Shown here piece after piece: positions 11,901-23,480 of a DNA stretch of 64,000 nucleotides. Under the pieces are notes generated by a model, which was not told the origin of the DNA, searched no databases, and saw nothing but the letters and a program-made list of their open reading frames with translations. The number at the start of each line of letters is the position of its first letter. The stretch's first letter is position 1. The position numbers and the translations under genes are program-made. The DNA lies in NCBI RefSeq assembly GCF_000972845.2, contig NC_040028.1, positions 11,788,038-11,852,037 on the forward strand, read 5' to 3'. The stretch comes from Larimichthys crocea (Eukaryota; Chordata; Actinopteri; Sciaenidae).

Positions 11901-12360
11901 CCCTGTCACTGACCACAACCTCTGAGCTTTAGTCTGTATTACTGCATCCAGATTTATTTCCCATTGTAGAATAAAATACATGTTATTTTCAAATAGGCTC
12001 AACCGTCCTTGGGGGGGTTTCCATACTGGTGAATATTTGTTAACCGTAGCACACCGTACAGTGGGAATTGGAAATGAAGGAAAGGCCATATATTTTACAT
12101 GTTACACATTTCTCAGTTTTCTGGTTTGTTTTTTGATGTCTGTGTTGATTTCCCACTCAACCTAATCTCTCAGATATCTTCTCATTTCATACATTTCCAA
12201 TTTCTGCAAGTTGATTTCAAACCTTGAGCATTAAAAAGATAATCCATGAATGTCATTGGCAAGGGACAAAATGGAAGTCCCGCTGTATGTTTTCACCAAA
12301 CTTTATCATAGAAAGTGATGATAAACTTAAGCTTAGATGGTTGTTCATTTATTTAGTTTC
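8905..12360. other. AT-rich non-coding stretch
   Basis: Scattered frames of 60-106 codons (for example 10065-10385 minus, 11435-11692 plus) carry no recognised domain. A degenerate CA tract lies at 9800-9836 and a T-run near 10855. The 11430-11680 portion is somewhat richer in G and C. Nothing else identified. Confidence 0.45.
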
Positions 12361-12439
12361 ATTTATTAGAGATTGTGTCAGGAGGTAAGTCTGGGTGCTG
12401 TATGGGTGTTAAAATCCTAGTTCAAACGTCTCCAGACAA

Positions 12440-12640
12440 GTAGATTTCATTTTTTTTACGTGATGTGAACTTCTCACAGTCAGATAGATGGAGGAAAGCA
12501 CGGAACAAGCACTGGTTCATCATGTCAATTCCAGCCACAACAATGTGACGGGAACACAGTGATTTGACAAAGTAATTGATTTTCCTTCATCAGCTGTTGG
12601 AGGCGTTTTAATGACTATTAGAGGTGGGAGGAAAAAGGCC
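12440..12640. promoter_or_regulatory. Conserved-looking non-coding block
   Basis: Complex, repeat-free sequence containing 'acaatgtgac' (SOX-like), 'gacaaagtaattgatttt' (a homeodomain TAATTG core beside an ACAAAG core) and 'aatgactattagagg'. Such mixtures are typical of developmental enhancers. No alignment was available, so conservation is inferred from texture only. Confidence 0.25.
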
Positions 12641-13009
12641 CTTGGACTTAATTTTTGCCAAAATGTTTGAACTTTGTATCATGTATACTGCAGCTTTGTT
12701 TGCTCTGTATCATTTTCCAGCAATCTTCCCCAAAAATCCTAATTATGAATTCAGTATTTTCAAAGTAAAGTTTCCCCATAGTATCACTCTTTAGGGTTTA
12801 GGGGAATTGTATTTCATGATTGCCTTTAGACTGTACTTAAGTAAATTGCACTGTAATTGTCTGGTAATGGAGATTTTTGGAAAGCACTCCCTTTGCTGTA
12901 ATAATCAGTTTGATGCATGCTTGTCTGCACTGTGAAGGAAGAGGTTAGCTGTCCCCCTTAGTTTTAGACAGAAGGTTTAAGGAGGGATCCACTGAAGGCA
13001 TCTGTCAGT

Positions 13010-13320
13010 GAGGTAAAGAGCGCTGACAGCCATACGTCATCTCTGCCTGGTGCAGGCCCCTGTATTTAAAAGAGTACGGCAGTCAAAAGCCCATAAAAGT
13101 GAGTGACTCCTCGGGAGCATCTGCCACTGCATGCAGGGAGGAGATTCAATGTGAAAAAGGGGAGATAATGTGCTCACTCACTAATGGGCACCCGACTAGA
13201 CACAGGCTCATTTTTCACATCATGTCATCTGTAAGGTTTGAATAAAAGTAATGGCCACAATGAGCCTGGATCTCTCTCAGCCATTATGGCTTTTGCTTCC
13301 TCACTTTTATTTGTGTTGAC
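13010..13320. promoter_or_regulatory. Conserved-looking non-coding block
   Basis: Repeat-free, balanced composition. Contains 'cccataaaagtgagtg' (caudal/posterior HOX-like TTTTATG core on the opposite strand), 'ttcacatcatgtcatctg' and 'gagcctggatctctctcagcc'. It has no open frame of note. It looks like an enhancer-type element, unproven. Confidence 0.25.
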
Positions 13321-15300
13321 TTGTACAGTCGGAGGAGATGACAGTCTCTGGGTCTGCGGATCAGTCAGAGTGATGATCTGCACTGCTCTCCTCTGCTGCT
13401 GACAGGTCCCTTCTCTCTGGCAGGCATGTGAGGCCAGAATGCTGCACTACGTCATATCAAATGCTGTAATCTGACAGAATAAAGGGATTTGCACACTGGG
13501 GACATCACAAACTCTGTCTTTTGTAATTTTCTGACAGAGACAGAAGGGGGAAATGAAGGGGTTTCTACAGTTTCATGTAGTAAGAATTAGTGTCAGTCAA
13601 AGTTAAGTGGCTATTTTAAGATAAATAGGAGAGGATTTCCGTGGCATGTTTTGGGGCATTGCGCTTTAAAAGACTATGCTAATGTGAGTAGATACTGATT
13701 GGTCGTTGGATGTTTTCATTTCCTGAACATTCAGAGTCGCAGGATACAGCGTGTCTAAATATCCATTCTGAAAAGGTTAGTGCGTAATTAACGCTTAAAT
13801 TCACTGCCACTGTCAGCCTTGTTCAGTTCAGAATAACAATAGATGCTCAGATGTTAATCTTTTCATCTTTAGGATACACTGTGCACACTACCCTAGAAGA
13901 AAGGATAAATAATAATAATTATAATGGTTATAATTTTGTGTGTTAATGTTGTATTAGTGCCTCAGGCCTCTTTGCATAACACAATCATTTAATGTATGTA
14001 TAAAAGGTGAGAAAAATTTTAATATTATATAACACACATTTTATGCTTGATCAATTACTTTCAAAATAAAGAACTGTTTTATGTCAGCCTCTATAAAATA
14101 GGAAGACGGATGAGAAAACAAGTGATTTCCTTATTAGGTTCAGGAGTCAAAGGCCTTCTTCCAGAGCTGTGGGCTTCAAGAGCCTAGAAGATTAAGACAT
14201 ATATTGGATTCATGATGGAGGCCACAAAGTTCATTTTCAAAATAAAACAGAATATTATTCACAGTCCTTTTAAAATTCAGATTGCCAGCTGACCTGTGAC
14301 TTGGAAGTAGTGTATTACATTTTCAATGAGCTGCGGCTATGTCACTAGAAGGAAAAATCCCATTTCTTGCTCCTCTGCCAGGGGAATTATGGGATTAGAC
14401 CAACCACAGTTTAAGGAACTATAAGAGAAACAAAACTATTTTAAAATTTAATTTTGACATCTCAGATTTTTTGTTTTCATTCCCATTCCATTTCCATTTT
14501 ATTTTTATTTTTTTTACTACAAGCAGTCTATGCGTTAATTCTTGAAAGCAATGGAACTAAAACAAACATCTTATTCTGAGTTGAGACAACGCTGTAGTGA
14601 GGGGAAGCGAAAAACAGTCCTGCTTTGTAAGGCAGTGAAAATCTCCCACCGGTAATATTATAAGAGACACATGCACACAGCTCCGGCTGATTTTCATATA
14701 TATTAAAATCACTACCTACTGTGGCATATGAAATTGTGCAAACCGCTAAGGCCTAAGCTTACCACTGGAACTTCTGCTTCTCTTTGATTCACATTTTCCC
14801 CTCGATTCTCTGACCCTAAAAAAAGGTGGCCAATAATCTCATTCACACACTGTTTCCATCATAGACCCCCACGTACCCAACATAAGACCATAGAAGTAAT
14901 ATTGACATTGTTCGGCTGCATAAAAAGTTGCATGTCATACACAAATATTATGAAAAGTTAACGCTTTCCTCCAAGCTATACACACTCATAGCTGCCAGTA
15001 CAATAGAAATCTCTATTTAAACCCTCCTCCGGGACAATGGAAATCTGTGTGTATATACAGTGCTTGCACAGAAATATCAATATAATATTCAGTCCAAATT
15101 CTAATTTTACTGCTACATTGCTGATGGCTTTGAGATATTGAGGAGGTATGCTGAGCATAATCAGTCAGTAGACCTGGTGGAGGGCTTCACCACACATGCT
15201 AATAAAGCCACAACTTCAGCATGGTGAGCTCATTCCCATAGTACCCCCCCATCCAACCCCCATCTCCCTGCACCAATGCCTGCCTCATCACTCCACACAA
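13321..15300. other. Non-coding stretch, mixed texture
   Basis: 13430-13870 is moderately complex and may belong to the preceding regulatory block. 13900-14560 is AT-rich. 15196-15528 overlaps a 110-codon forward frame and 84- to 116-codon reverse frames, mutually overlapping and without recognised homology. Confidence 0.35.
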
Positions 15301-15309
15301 AATATCCCA

Positions 15310-15720
15310 CCCTTAATTGGTCTGTGCTCCTCCAACATGTTTGTAATGAAAAAGCAGCACATAATTCTTAGTTTGTTGGCTGGCAGAGCCCAATTTACAA
15401 AAGTGGAGGTTGGTGATAAGCAGAGACAGTACGGCTGTGGAGTGCTCAGAACAATGAATCACCCCGCTGCCAGGGTTGAGCAGAATATAATTGAGTCCAA
15501 CATCTCTGAGCACTTTCACCATAATTAATGATAATCTGTAACAGAGGAATCTGAGATTCCAGTTCACAGAACTGTTTAATTAGGCCCAGTAATGAAAGCA
15601 CAGGCACTACAAGAATATGGCCGGCCTCATGATTAATGATTTGTGCTACTGAACACAAAAGTGCTGCACCGTTAACTCCAACGGATGCTGCTGTGTCTCC
15701 CTGGCATTTACAGAACACCA
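15310..15720. promoter_or_regulatory. Conserved-looking block with homeodomain-type sites
   Basis: About 400 bp of complex sequence without simple repeats. It carries several ATTA-core sites: 'cataattaatgataat' near 15520, 'tttaattaggcc' near 15576, and 'catgattaatgatttg' near 15629. It remains open in several frames on both strands, which is common in conserved non-coding elements with few TAA/TAG trinucleotides. No protein family was recognised. Function as an enhancer is inference. Confidence 0.3.
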
Positions 15721-17090
15721 AAATACATATGGAGCTGTTTGCATCCCCTATATAAAACAGGATAAATACTATGTTGTTTTTTTCCCCCACATGCATATGC
15801 TTCTGTTTTTTTATTATTTAACACTCTGGATTAGCCAAAACATTTTTTTATCTCTATTGGAATTACTAAATTTCAAAATTAACTGATAAATATATTTTTT
15901 GCATGAAAATGCTGTTTTAGTACAAAATATAAACGTTCAACTGTGCCCCCTTTTTTAGAAACACACAAATCTATGACAGGAAGTAGATAAGATTCAGATT
16001 TTTTTCGATATGCAGGTTATAAAAGTAATTATTGGTCCACAATAAGGAAATGTTTAAATGTGATAAAAGACATAAAATCAAATGCAACCCTAAAAATATG
16101 TGTAAATAGTTTCTGTGCTTGAGTTGTGGGAAACACCTTTTCAAACGGGACATTGTGACTTTGTATTTTCTTGGCTGCACAGCCAGTAAAACTACTACTT
16201 ATTTATATAGTTTATACAGTATAAAGCTCTCTGTAAAAAGATTGGCATGTGACAGAAAAATAATGTGTGGTACCATTCAGTGAAGTAATAAAAAAGGACA
16301 TAAGAATTGAGGTGTTTTACTTAAAAGTATGGATTACATTATTGAATGAAATGCTCCAGCTCCTGTTTGTGCCTCGCAGGCATCTTTGTGGTTATTTCCT
16401 CGTATTGGTAGCCAGAGTTATGCGACTTCGTAACACAGCAGCAGGCAGGGCTTTTGCGGTGGCTATGTGCTAGACTGGCTCCACCTTTTTAAATGTGTCT
16501 CATGAAATGCACAGTAATACAGTCATACTATTATCGAAACAAAATAAGATTTCTGTTTGGCATGAATTGGATTTCTACCCAGAAAAAAAGCTATTAGTCA
16601 CTCCCTGTCAGTTTGTTGACTGCTTTTGAGTTTGACGTTTTTGTGTGCTTACATGTCTGAAGTTGAATTTCACACTTAGTCGCATATTTTAAACTTAATG
16701 CTTCCTTTGGTGAAAATGTGGTTTGGTTCAAATCAAGAGTAGCTGCTAAGACACTTAATAGAAAGATCACGTCTTTACGAAATAATAGGAACAATATGCT
16801 GTGCGGGACCCTACTATTCATTTTATTCATCATATCTTTCAGTAAAATGTTGAAGTTTCCATCAAGCAGACACAAGCCTTAGGAAACGACAGTGTGAAAG
16901 GCAATAAGCGCAGGAAACCAGGCACAGAAGCTCAACCCTCATAAATCTATGACAAAACTTTCCAAAAATGAGAAAGAGGACGCCAAAAAAAAGAGAGAAA
17001 TAGATGTATTCCTGAGAAAGAAATGACTGTAACCGCCCACCCCCTTGCCCTCCCATTCCCCATGTCTAAATCTTGTTTAGTTCTTTAATT
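15721..17090. other. AT-rich non-coding stretch
   Basis: T-rich runs near 15808 and 15845, and a 93-codon reverse frame at 16594-16875 with no recognised family. Nothing else seen. Confidence 0.45.
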
Positions 17091-17099
17091 CTACAGTTT

Positions 17100-17520
17100 C
17101 TGACCTGGATCTGGCCATCGCTGCACATGAAAGAAATTACAAAAGCCTCTCAGTCACAGCAGCCCAGCTTCCTCCTGCACCACAGCATTTGTCATTGCCA
17201 AAACAGCAGAGTTTAATTAAGTGTTGTGAGCAGCCTAGTGAGAAACACACTTTAAATTAAACCTCTGAACATGCTGCTATTGGTTCTTTACCTTCTCAAC
17301 AATCAGCGGGGTATACGGCATAAATTTCTATCTCTCAAGGGGGAAGGCAGCTGCTGCACCTCTAGCGATTCATAAACGGCTTGCCTCCCCAAGAGCAATC
17401 TCTATTACAGCACATTTCATTATAGCCCAGTTTGGAAACAGCAAGCAGATGAATGTGATAATTAATGTCCCTTCCCAACTAAACATTTTATTTACTCTTG
17501 ATGAATTAACGGTTGTTATC
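17100..17520. promoter_or_regulatory. Conserved-looking non-coding block
   Basis: Repeat-free and complex. Contains 'gctattggttc', 'caacaatcagc' (SOX-type ACAAT), 'gtttaattaagtg' and 'gataattaatgtcc' (homeodomain cores), plus 'gattcataaacggc'. Motif density resembles a developmental enhancer. Conservation not tested. Confidence 0.28.
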
Positions 17521-17527
17521 AGGGTTG

Positions 17528-17550
17528 GAAGAAGAAGAAGAAGAAAAAAA
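17528..17550. repeat. (GAA)n microsatellite
   Basis: About six GAA units run into an A-rich tail. Confidence 0.9.
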
Positions 17551-20500
17551 GGCATGTACTGCATGTCAGTGCCTCTGTGTAGGTGAAAAGAATTACATGG
17601 CAAATTATCTTTTGAGGCATCAACCAATTCTTGGTGCAAGAGATGGAATTAATTCAACCCCCTCCATAATAATGGATTGTTTCAAGTTGGTAAGCATTTT
17701 GATTCAGCTATGCATTTGTAAGTATGTCTTTTATAATGTCAAAAGATACATCAGTGGAGTCAATGGGAACAGCTATGGAAGAATGATGGAAGAGACCTCT
17801 GGCTGTTACATCTGGAGCAAAGACGACGGTCCTTTTGTTCAGTGGCCCTGGAGAATTAAAGACGCTCATTATTAGATCTTAAAGAGTCCACCTTAACAGA
17901 AAGAAACATTTAGACACATCAATGCCTAGAATTAATCAACACATTGAATTTATTCTGGTAATTCTGCAAACAATAGACTATTACATTATTGATTATATGT
18001 CATCGCTGCGCATCTCACTGTTATATATGGGTGACAAGTACACGATAGCATGTCATGAAACACATGCACTTACCACAGACTAACCATGAGGATAAATACA
18101 ATAAAAAAAACATGTTCAGTATTATTCTTATTGTCAACAAATCCAATGAAAAGACCAAAACTAACAGTAATACAGTAAACTGTATTGTTCCTAATAACAG
18201 GGTTTACCCCTTTAGCCATATCCTGATGTGTATATACTATGGTCTCCATTGTTGTCCTGAAATGACGCATGAATGAGCCACATGGTTGCACTGGCTGACA
18301 TGTTCCTTCATTGTGGTTTTTGTGGGCGCTGTAGTTAATTTTGAATTGATCCCACATACGCCATCCTGTTAGCAAAAATATTCATTAATGCACCAAATCC
18401 TTGATTAAAGAAAGTCCCAGACAAATGCACATTTTACCTTTTTTTTGACTCTTGCTAAAAACTACATTGTCCAGTTGTTTTAGGAAATAATATAACCTTT
18501 TTCGTAAATGAAAATGTAGGCTATATATTTGTAAATAATCTGTTTTCACACCTTAAGTTGGGAGGAATGGGCTGTCATAAACGGGATTGATAAATTAATA
18601 GGCATTGGACTAACACAGTATTGGTATTTTATTATTATCTTTTCATGAGATTTGAATGACTGACAGGCTATTGAGTCATTATGATCAGTTCTATGCAATT
18701 GTTCCTCCACACAGCTCAGGTGCAGTGCTGCTCTTTTAAGGTTTAGTGTACCTTCATTCATACACTCAATCTATATGGGAAATCCAGGCTCCTAAGCAGG
18801 CTGAATGGTTTAAAAAAACCCCCCAAAAAAACAGTCAAGTCCTGTGCCCATATAAGATGTAACAAGCCAATCCCTGGCACAAACACAGAAACCAATCAAA
18901 CTCAGCCCACATGAACCTTAAACAAAGGTGGAGGTACATTTTCTATCCATGTTGGATGACATTTCCTTGTCCTCCCGTTGCTGCTGCTCCTACGTTTGAG
19001 TGATCAGACAGCCATTACAAGGTCCAGGTTTATTAGCGAGACCATATAGGCCCAAAGCTCGCTGTGGTAGAGGTGTAATTCTCTACAAAGTGTGTCACGT
19101 TAACTCTGTTGACTGATCCACACAACAGCTGGTTGAGAGGACCTCTCACACCTGCAGCAGCCCTGTAAGGGAGCAGCGACGTCTGTAGCACTCGGCAGTG
19201 CAACCAGAAAGAAGCCTTGACATGGTTTTCATAGCTGGCTTGTTCATACTGGAGCAGGCTGTCACTTACACACGGCAGTTTCCAAGTGCTAAATTGGACA
19301 AAGTGTCTCCACTTCACTTAAAGTATACTTAACATATATTTTTAAAATGTAGTATAAAGGAAAACTGATTATGTGTAAATTATCTAGAAAATGGACTTTG
19401 ATCCATGATTTGATCCTCTTCAAATAGAATAATTATCTGTGCCAAGTCCTGCCCTATACTGCATTTTGCATTTTGATGAGTCATTTGCAAAGGCTTTGTT
19501 GTCATACTTCACATCACTGCCATGTTTCAGCAGCTAATTGTAACTTATTTGATAGGAACCGTGTAATCAGTCCTATATAATAAATCCGAGATTAGCAGGA
19601 CTGGTGGTAGATAACTTACCATCGTTTTACAGTAACAACATCATGCAAAATGTATTGGGACCTATTAAGGTCAGAGTTGGATCCCTTTCATCGTTGATCA
19701 TTTAAGGATGCTCCTCTGCTCTTCCTCTTTGGAATGCCAAATGATATATGATCACTTCTACACAGCTAGTTAATGTACACTATTAGCTCTGTATTTAAAC
19801 ATGATAATGTAATTGATTCACAAATTGATTTATTGATGTTAATTCAAGTGTTTCGTGTATTAATCACAGTAAAGAAATTAATTTAGTATATTTTATGAGC
19901 TGTTGTGTGATCAACTAATGATATGAATTAATCAACTTTAATAAGAATTCAAATACTATTGTTTGGCTAATTTGTCACTTTGTTAGAGGGAGAATGAACA
20001 AGGCCCTCTTGATTTACAACACAGAACTCTACTGTACTATTTTAGGGAGTTACATTGTTTATCTTTTTTAGATTATCCACTGAATTATTAGTTTATTAGG
20101 TTTAGCTTTTACAATCCACTCCACCAGAGCAGCCGGCCAAATACTGTTTTTGTCATACCAGGGTTTGGGTCACTTTCAGGCCACTCGTCATCACACTATT
20201 AGCAATATCATAATGTATTTTGTATAGAATAACTGAGAATTTGATAGTGTTTTTTATTTTTATCAGGATTTCTTCTCAAATATAGAATTCAAAGGGAACT
20301 GACCCCGACTCTGGCCTGCACCTTTAGTGTCTCTTTGTTTGCACTCTCTCCATTAAAGTAGAACTTTACAATGCAGTGCAATAAAACAGTTTTCACTCTT
20401 TGCTTTGAGTAAACACTGCAATTGTTTTTCACTCTAGAGAGCCATTTAAGTAGTTCATTAGTGGCTATGTCATGTCTTTAAAGTATTGATCTCTCCAGTC

Positions 20501-20565
20501 AATGGAAAAATAACAACCCGGTTATAAGCTACTTGTCCATAGCGATGGGCAACATAAATTATTTA
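17551..20565. other. AT-rich non-coding stretch
   Basis: Open frames up to 120 codons (17513-17875) have no recognised family. A low-complexity A/C run lies at 18810-18832. Nothing further supportable. Confidence 0.45.
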
Positions 20566-20569
20566 AAAA

Positions 20570-20960
20570 GGGCAGATTCACTGCGGCCATGGAGCCATCA
20601 ATCATAAGATATGGCAATGACAAAAAAGCTGTGCTTCACAGGTCCCTCCTATCTCCCCCCAGAACAATTCTATCAGCCAGGTGACTGTGAGGAGGCAGGA
20701 TGACCTGATGTCACTCACATTGTTGCCTCTGCCTTTGAAGGGCCCAGCTCGCCTCTCAGCCCTGGAATGGGATGGCTAAATAGATTCTCTGTGTTTACCG
20801 CTGGCCTCCCTCCCAGTGCACACTTCAATTTGTCTAACAATAAAAGGTGGACAGAAGAGTTGGAGTTTCCCCAAACAATGGATGAATTTTTTATCAAATG
20901 GTTGAATTGAGTTGCAAGTGGCACAATATTTATTCATAGCTCTTTATTCAGAGATATTCC
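20570..20960. promoter_or_regulatory. Conserved-looking block with four SOX-type sites
   Basis: Four ACAAT cores fall within 218 bp: 20664-20668 (+), 20719-20723 (minus, within CATTGTTG), 20837-20841 (+) and 20875-20879 (+, within AAACAATGG). The last is a near-ideal SOX site. The block also has 'aatcataagatatgg' and 'tcaaatggttgaattgag'. The surrounding DNA is complex and repeat-free. SOX-family HMG proteins bind (A/T)(A/T)CAA(A/T)G. Enhancer function is inferred. Confidence 0.35.
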
Positions 20961-21689
20961 ATTGGAAAGTGAACGATACAACAAGTGTAGAGGTTTATGC
21001 GAGCTAGATCTTCCTTATTCCGTGCTACCTAAAGGTAAACAGAATGGATAGTGAATCAGAGTCTGATTCTTCATCCTGATTTTCACTGTTTGTACAAAAT
21101 ATGCTTGCTTAGTGTGGATCTTTACATTTTGGACTATAAAAATAGAAGAACTAGACCCAAAGTTTATAAAAATGTGTTATAATCTTTGTAAAGACACGAT
21201 GTTGAGGCCAACAAGGTACTGTACACACTCGAAGGTAGCCGACATCAATAGGAGTCTTTTTCTTGCTCAATCACTGATATGTGATTTTTCATTGAGTTGA
21301 ATCTACATTTATTTATTTATTTATTTGCAGAAGTAAATATTTCTGACCAAACAGTCACTTAAATGTAACATGTTGTGTGGTATGCTGCAAATGTGGCTTT
21401 GTTAATAAACATAACAATCATATTGTTCACGATCTAAAATCTGATTGGATGAGGTGTACTGATTAATTTAGGCTATAGTAATTGGTGGTTATAATGTGTC
21501 CTTTTTGTCTAGTATAAATCACCCCCAAAAATTTAAACCACCATTGCATGAAGATGTACCTTTTTAATAGCGACTTGTCAGAAACAGATTCTGCAAGAGC
21601 ATCATAAATAAAGCCATGAAAAGGCAGCCAAGCAAATAAAAAACACAGGGAGATGCTTAAGTGTGGCAGACGTGTCTTTGAGTTTGAGT
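20961..21689. other. AT-rich non-coding stretch
   Basis: Only the ATTT microsatellite, listed separately, stands out. Confidence 0.5.
21307..21326. repeat. (ATTT)5 microsatellite
   Basis: Five tandem ATTT units. Confidence 0.95.
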
Positions 21690-22030
21690 TTCAAAACGCC
21701 ACTTTGATTAATAATTGATTATATAAACCCATGCGAGATGAAAGGCAGGAAGAGGTGCCATTTTTGTGACTGGCCAGTCAGTCAAACGGCACTTTGTTGT
21801 TTCAAATGCTCCCCTGCATATCGGTACCATGGTCAGTCCTCTAACCAACCCAGAGCGGTGCAACAAAGACAGCTTGACAAAATGCCGGCGTTGCCCTGAT
21901 GGAACGAGACATGCAGGGATATGAATGACTACATCTAAGGGGTAATTGCTGCAGAGCAGGAGCCTCCTACCTCGTTTCATTTAGTCTATTAGCAATTTAT
22001 GGCTGGTCTCATTCAGCTCTACGCAGGAGG
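21690..22030. promoter_or_regulatory. Conserved-looking non-coding block
   Basis: Complex sequence with 'actttgattaataattgatt' near 21699, which joins a TCF/LEF-like CTTTGAT core to homeodomain cores, then 'cactttgttg' and 'ggtaattgctg'. A 90-codon reverse frame covers it but has no recognised family. Regulatory role inferred. Confidence 0.28.
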
Positions 22031-22195
22031 GGTTTGATCTAAATTCTCAAGAGCTTTTAGGTGAGGCTGGGACCCAGTAGAGAGCCTTGGGGAGAAGAAA
22101 AGGGTTTCACTTACCACTGTTTTAATTCTCTTTGGCTTATCATTAATTTGTTGTCACAGAAGAAAGGTGAGCATCACATAAATCTAATTAAAGTT

Positions 22196-22215
22196 AATGG
22201 GATTATGATCCCATT
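22196..22215. repeat. Short perfect inverted repeat with OTX-like core
   Basis: Arms AATGGGAT (22196-22203) and ATCCCATT (22208-22215) are exact complements around a 4-base loop. GGATTA at 22200-22205 matches the OTX/PITX core. It is too short to call a terminator or element. Confidence 0.6.
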
Positions 22216-22489
22216 CTCTGAGTCTCTGAAGTCCTGTTTTATATTTGTTTAGGCAACTCAAGGATTGTACTTCTTAGTGCCTCATTCCCATGATTTGCAT
22301 CTATTCTGAATCATCCATATGACTGACTGAATGACAGTATACATGCATGTAGAATTAAATAACCACTTGGCGATTAGTGGAAAATGAAGCAAATGTTATA
22401 CCAGCAAAGTCAATATCAAAAAATAGAATTTATTAGGTCAGAAACTATCCTGACACTGCAGCAAAAATAACGCTGATATCAAGAAACAG
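22216..22489. other. Short AT-rich non-coding stretch
   Basis: No feature recognised. Confidence 0.5.
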
Positions 22490-22800
22490 AGTTTAGCAGT
22501 GTGTAAAGAAAATTTGTCCACCCCGCTCGTAGTACTTCTCTGCCTGGTAGTGGAGGTTCGTGGCAGGGGTTTGGGGCGAAGGTGAAGGTGTTGGTGCTAT
22601 CAGAGGCCCTGCTGCCTAATGCCTGGTGTCAGCCCCCCACTGGTAAGGATGCAGATCTGGATGTACTGGGGTGGGGGCTATGACGGGCCCAGCAACAACA
22701 ACAGGCCCACAGAGTAGGCAGGCTAACTATGTGTGATGGCATCATGCCGTTCTGGCCCAGTCCAGATCACCAACACTCAGAGATGTTTTGGAGTCAGCAG
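22490..22800. other. GC-richer block of unknown nature
   Basis: Composition rises in G and C, with runs such as 'ggggtgggggct' and 'aacaacaacaggccc'. It has no frame of useful length. The abrupt change from AT-rich flanks suggests an inserted repeat or old pseudogene, but I recognise no family. Confidence 0.3.
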
Positions 22801-23095
22801 TCTTTGCAGTTATAGGTTGTTTGTGTTTAACAGGTTAAATGCTTTACTCTAGTTCTGACCAATGACAGAAGACTATGAGATTTTATTTTTAAGGATGAGC
22901 CCTGTAAAAAACTTATTTCTCAGAACAAAATAATCTGCATCACAGATTTAATCACATTTTTCTGAACTGAACTTTTGCTATTTTATTATTATTAAATCAT
23001 AGACATAATAAAGATTTGTGATCCAGACGTGAATGCAAAACCAAAATTATATGATATGAGAACAATGTTACACAACAATAATGCAGAGAGCGAAA
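22801..23095. other. AT-rich non-coding stretch
   Basis: No feature recognised. Confidence 0.5.
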
Positions 23096-23480
23096 AATAG
23101 CCTGAGCTACAGTATATTCTCCGTGCCACTCCCCTCCTACTGTGGAGAACCATGTGGCTCTTGTGAATGACAGGTCTGGTGTTTGCTGTGAAACTCTCTG
23201 TGGCACCTCCCTCCACAGGGGACTCTGAACCACCAGCCCACAGGAGTGACTCCCACTGGGAGGGCCAAGGCCTTGCGCTTCCTCCCCTGGATGACCTCTG
23301 ACACACCCAGTTTGTGCTTGGTGGCCTTGAAGAGACAGTGGTGGGGATTTCTCCCCAGCCAAAGCAGCGGGTTGTAATTGATGTGGCAGAGACGTCAGCA
23401 CTAATCTTTTGCTCTCTGACGGCCTCTCTGTAAGCCCCTCATCCACTCGACTCCGAGACCTGCCGTACCAACCTCGGCAG
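23096..23480. other. GC-richer block with long reverse open frames
   Basis: A 149-codon reverse frame (22997-23446) and a 104-codon reverse frame (22992-23306) overlap in different phases. The longer one is rich in Pro, Ser, Gln and Gly but shows no domain, signal peptide or membrane segment. Its last third reads into AT-rich DNA without change of frame quality. 'ttgtaattgatgtgg' near 23372 is a homeodomain-type site. A conserved regulatory block is likelier than a gene; both remain unproven. Confidence 0.2.

Noticed and set aside
12370..12384. 15-bp microexon-like segment before a strong GAG|GTAAGT donor
   Set aside because: The acceptor side has a weak pyrimidine tract and an AG only a few bases away in AT-rich DNA; single strong donors are common by chance.
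22992..23446. 149-codon reverse frame as a gene
   Set aside because: No domain, no splice context, a competing frame on the same strand, and a tail running into AT-rich DNA.
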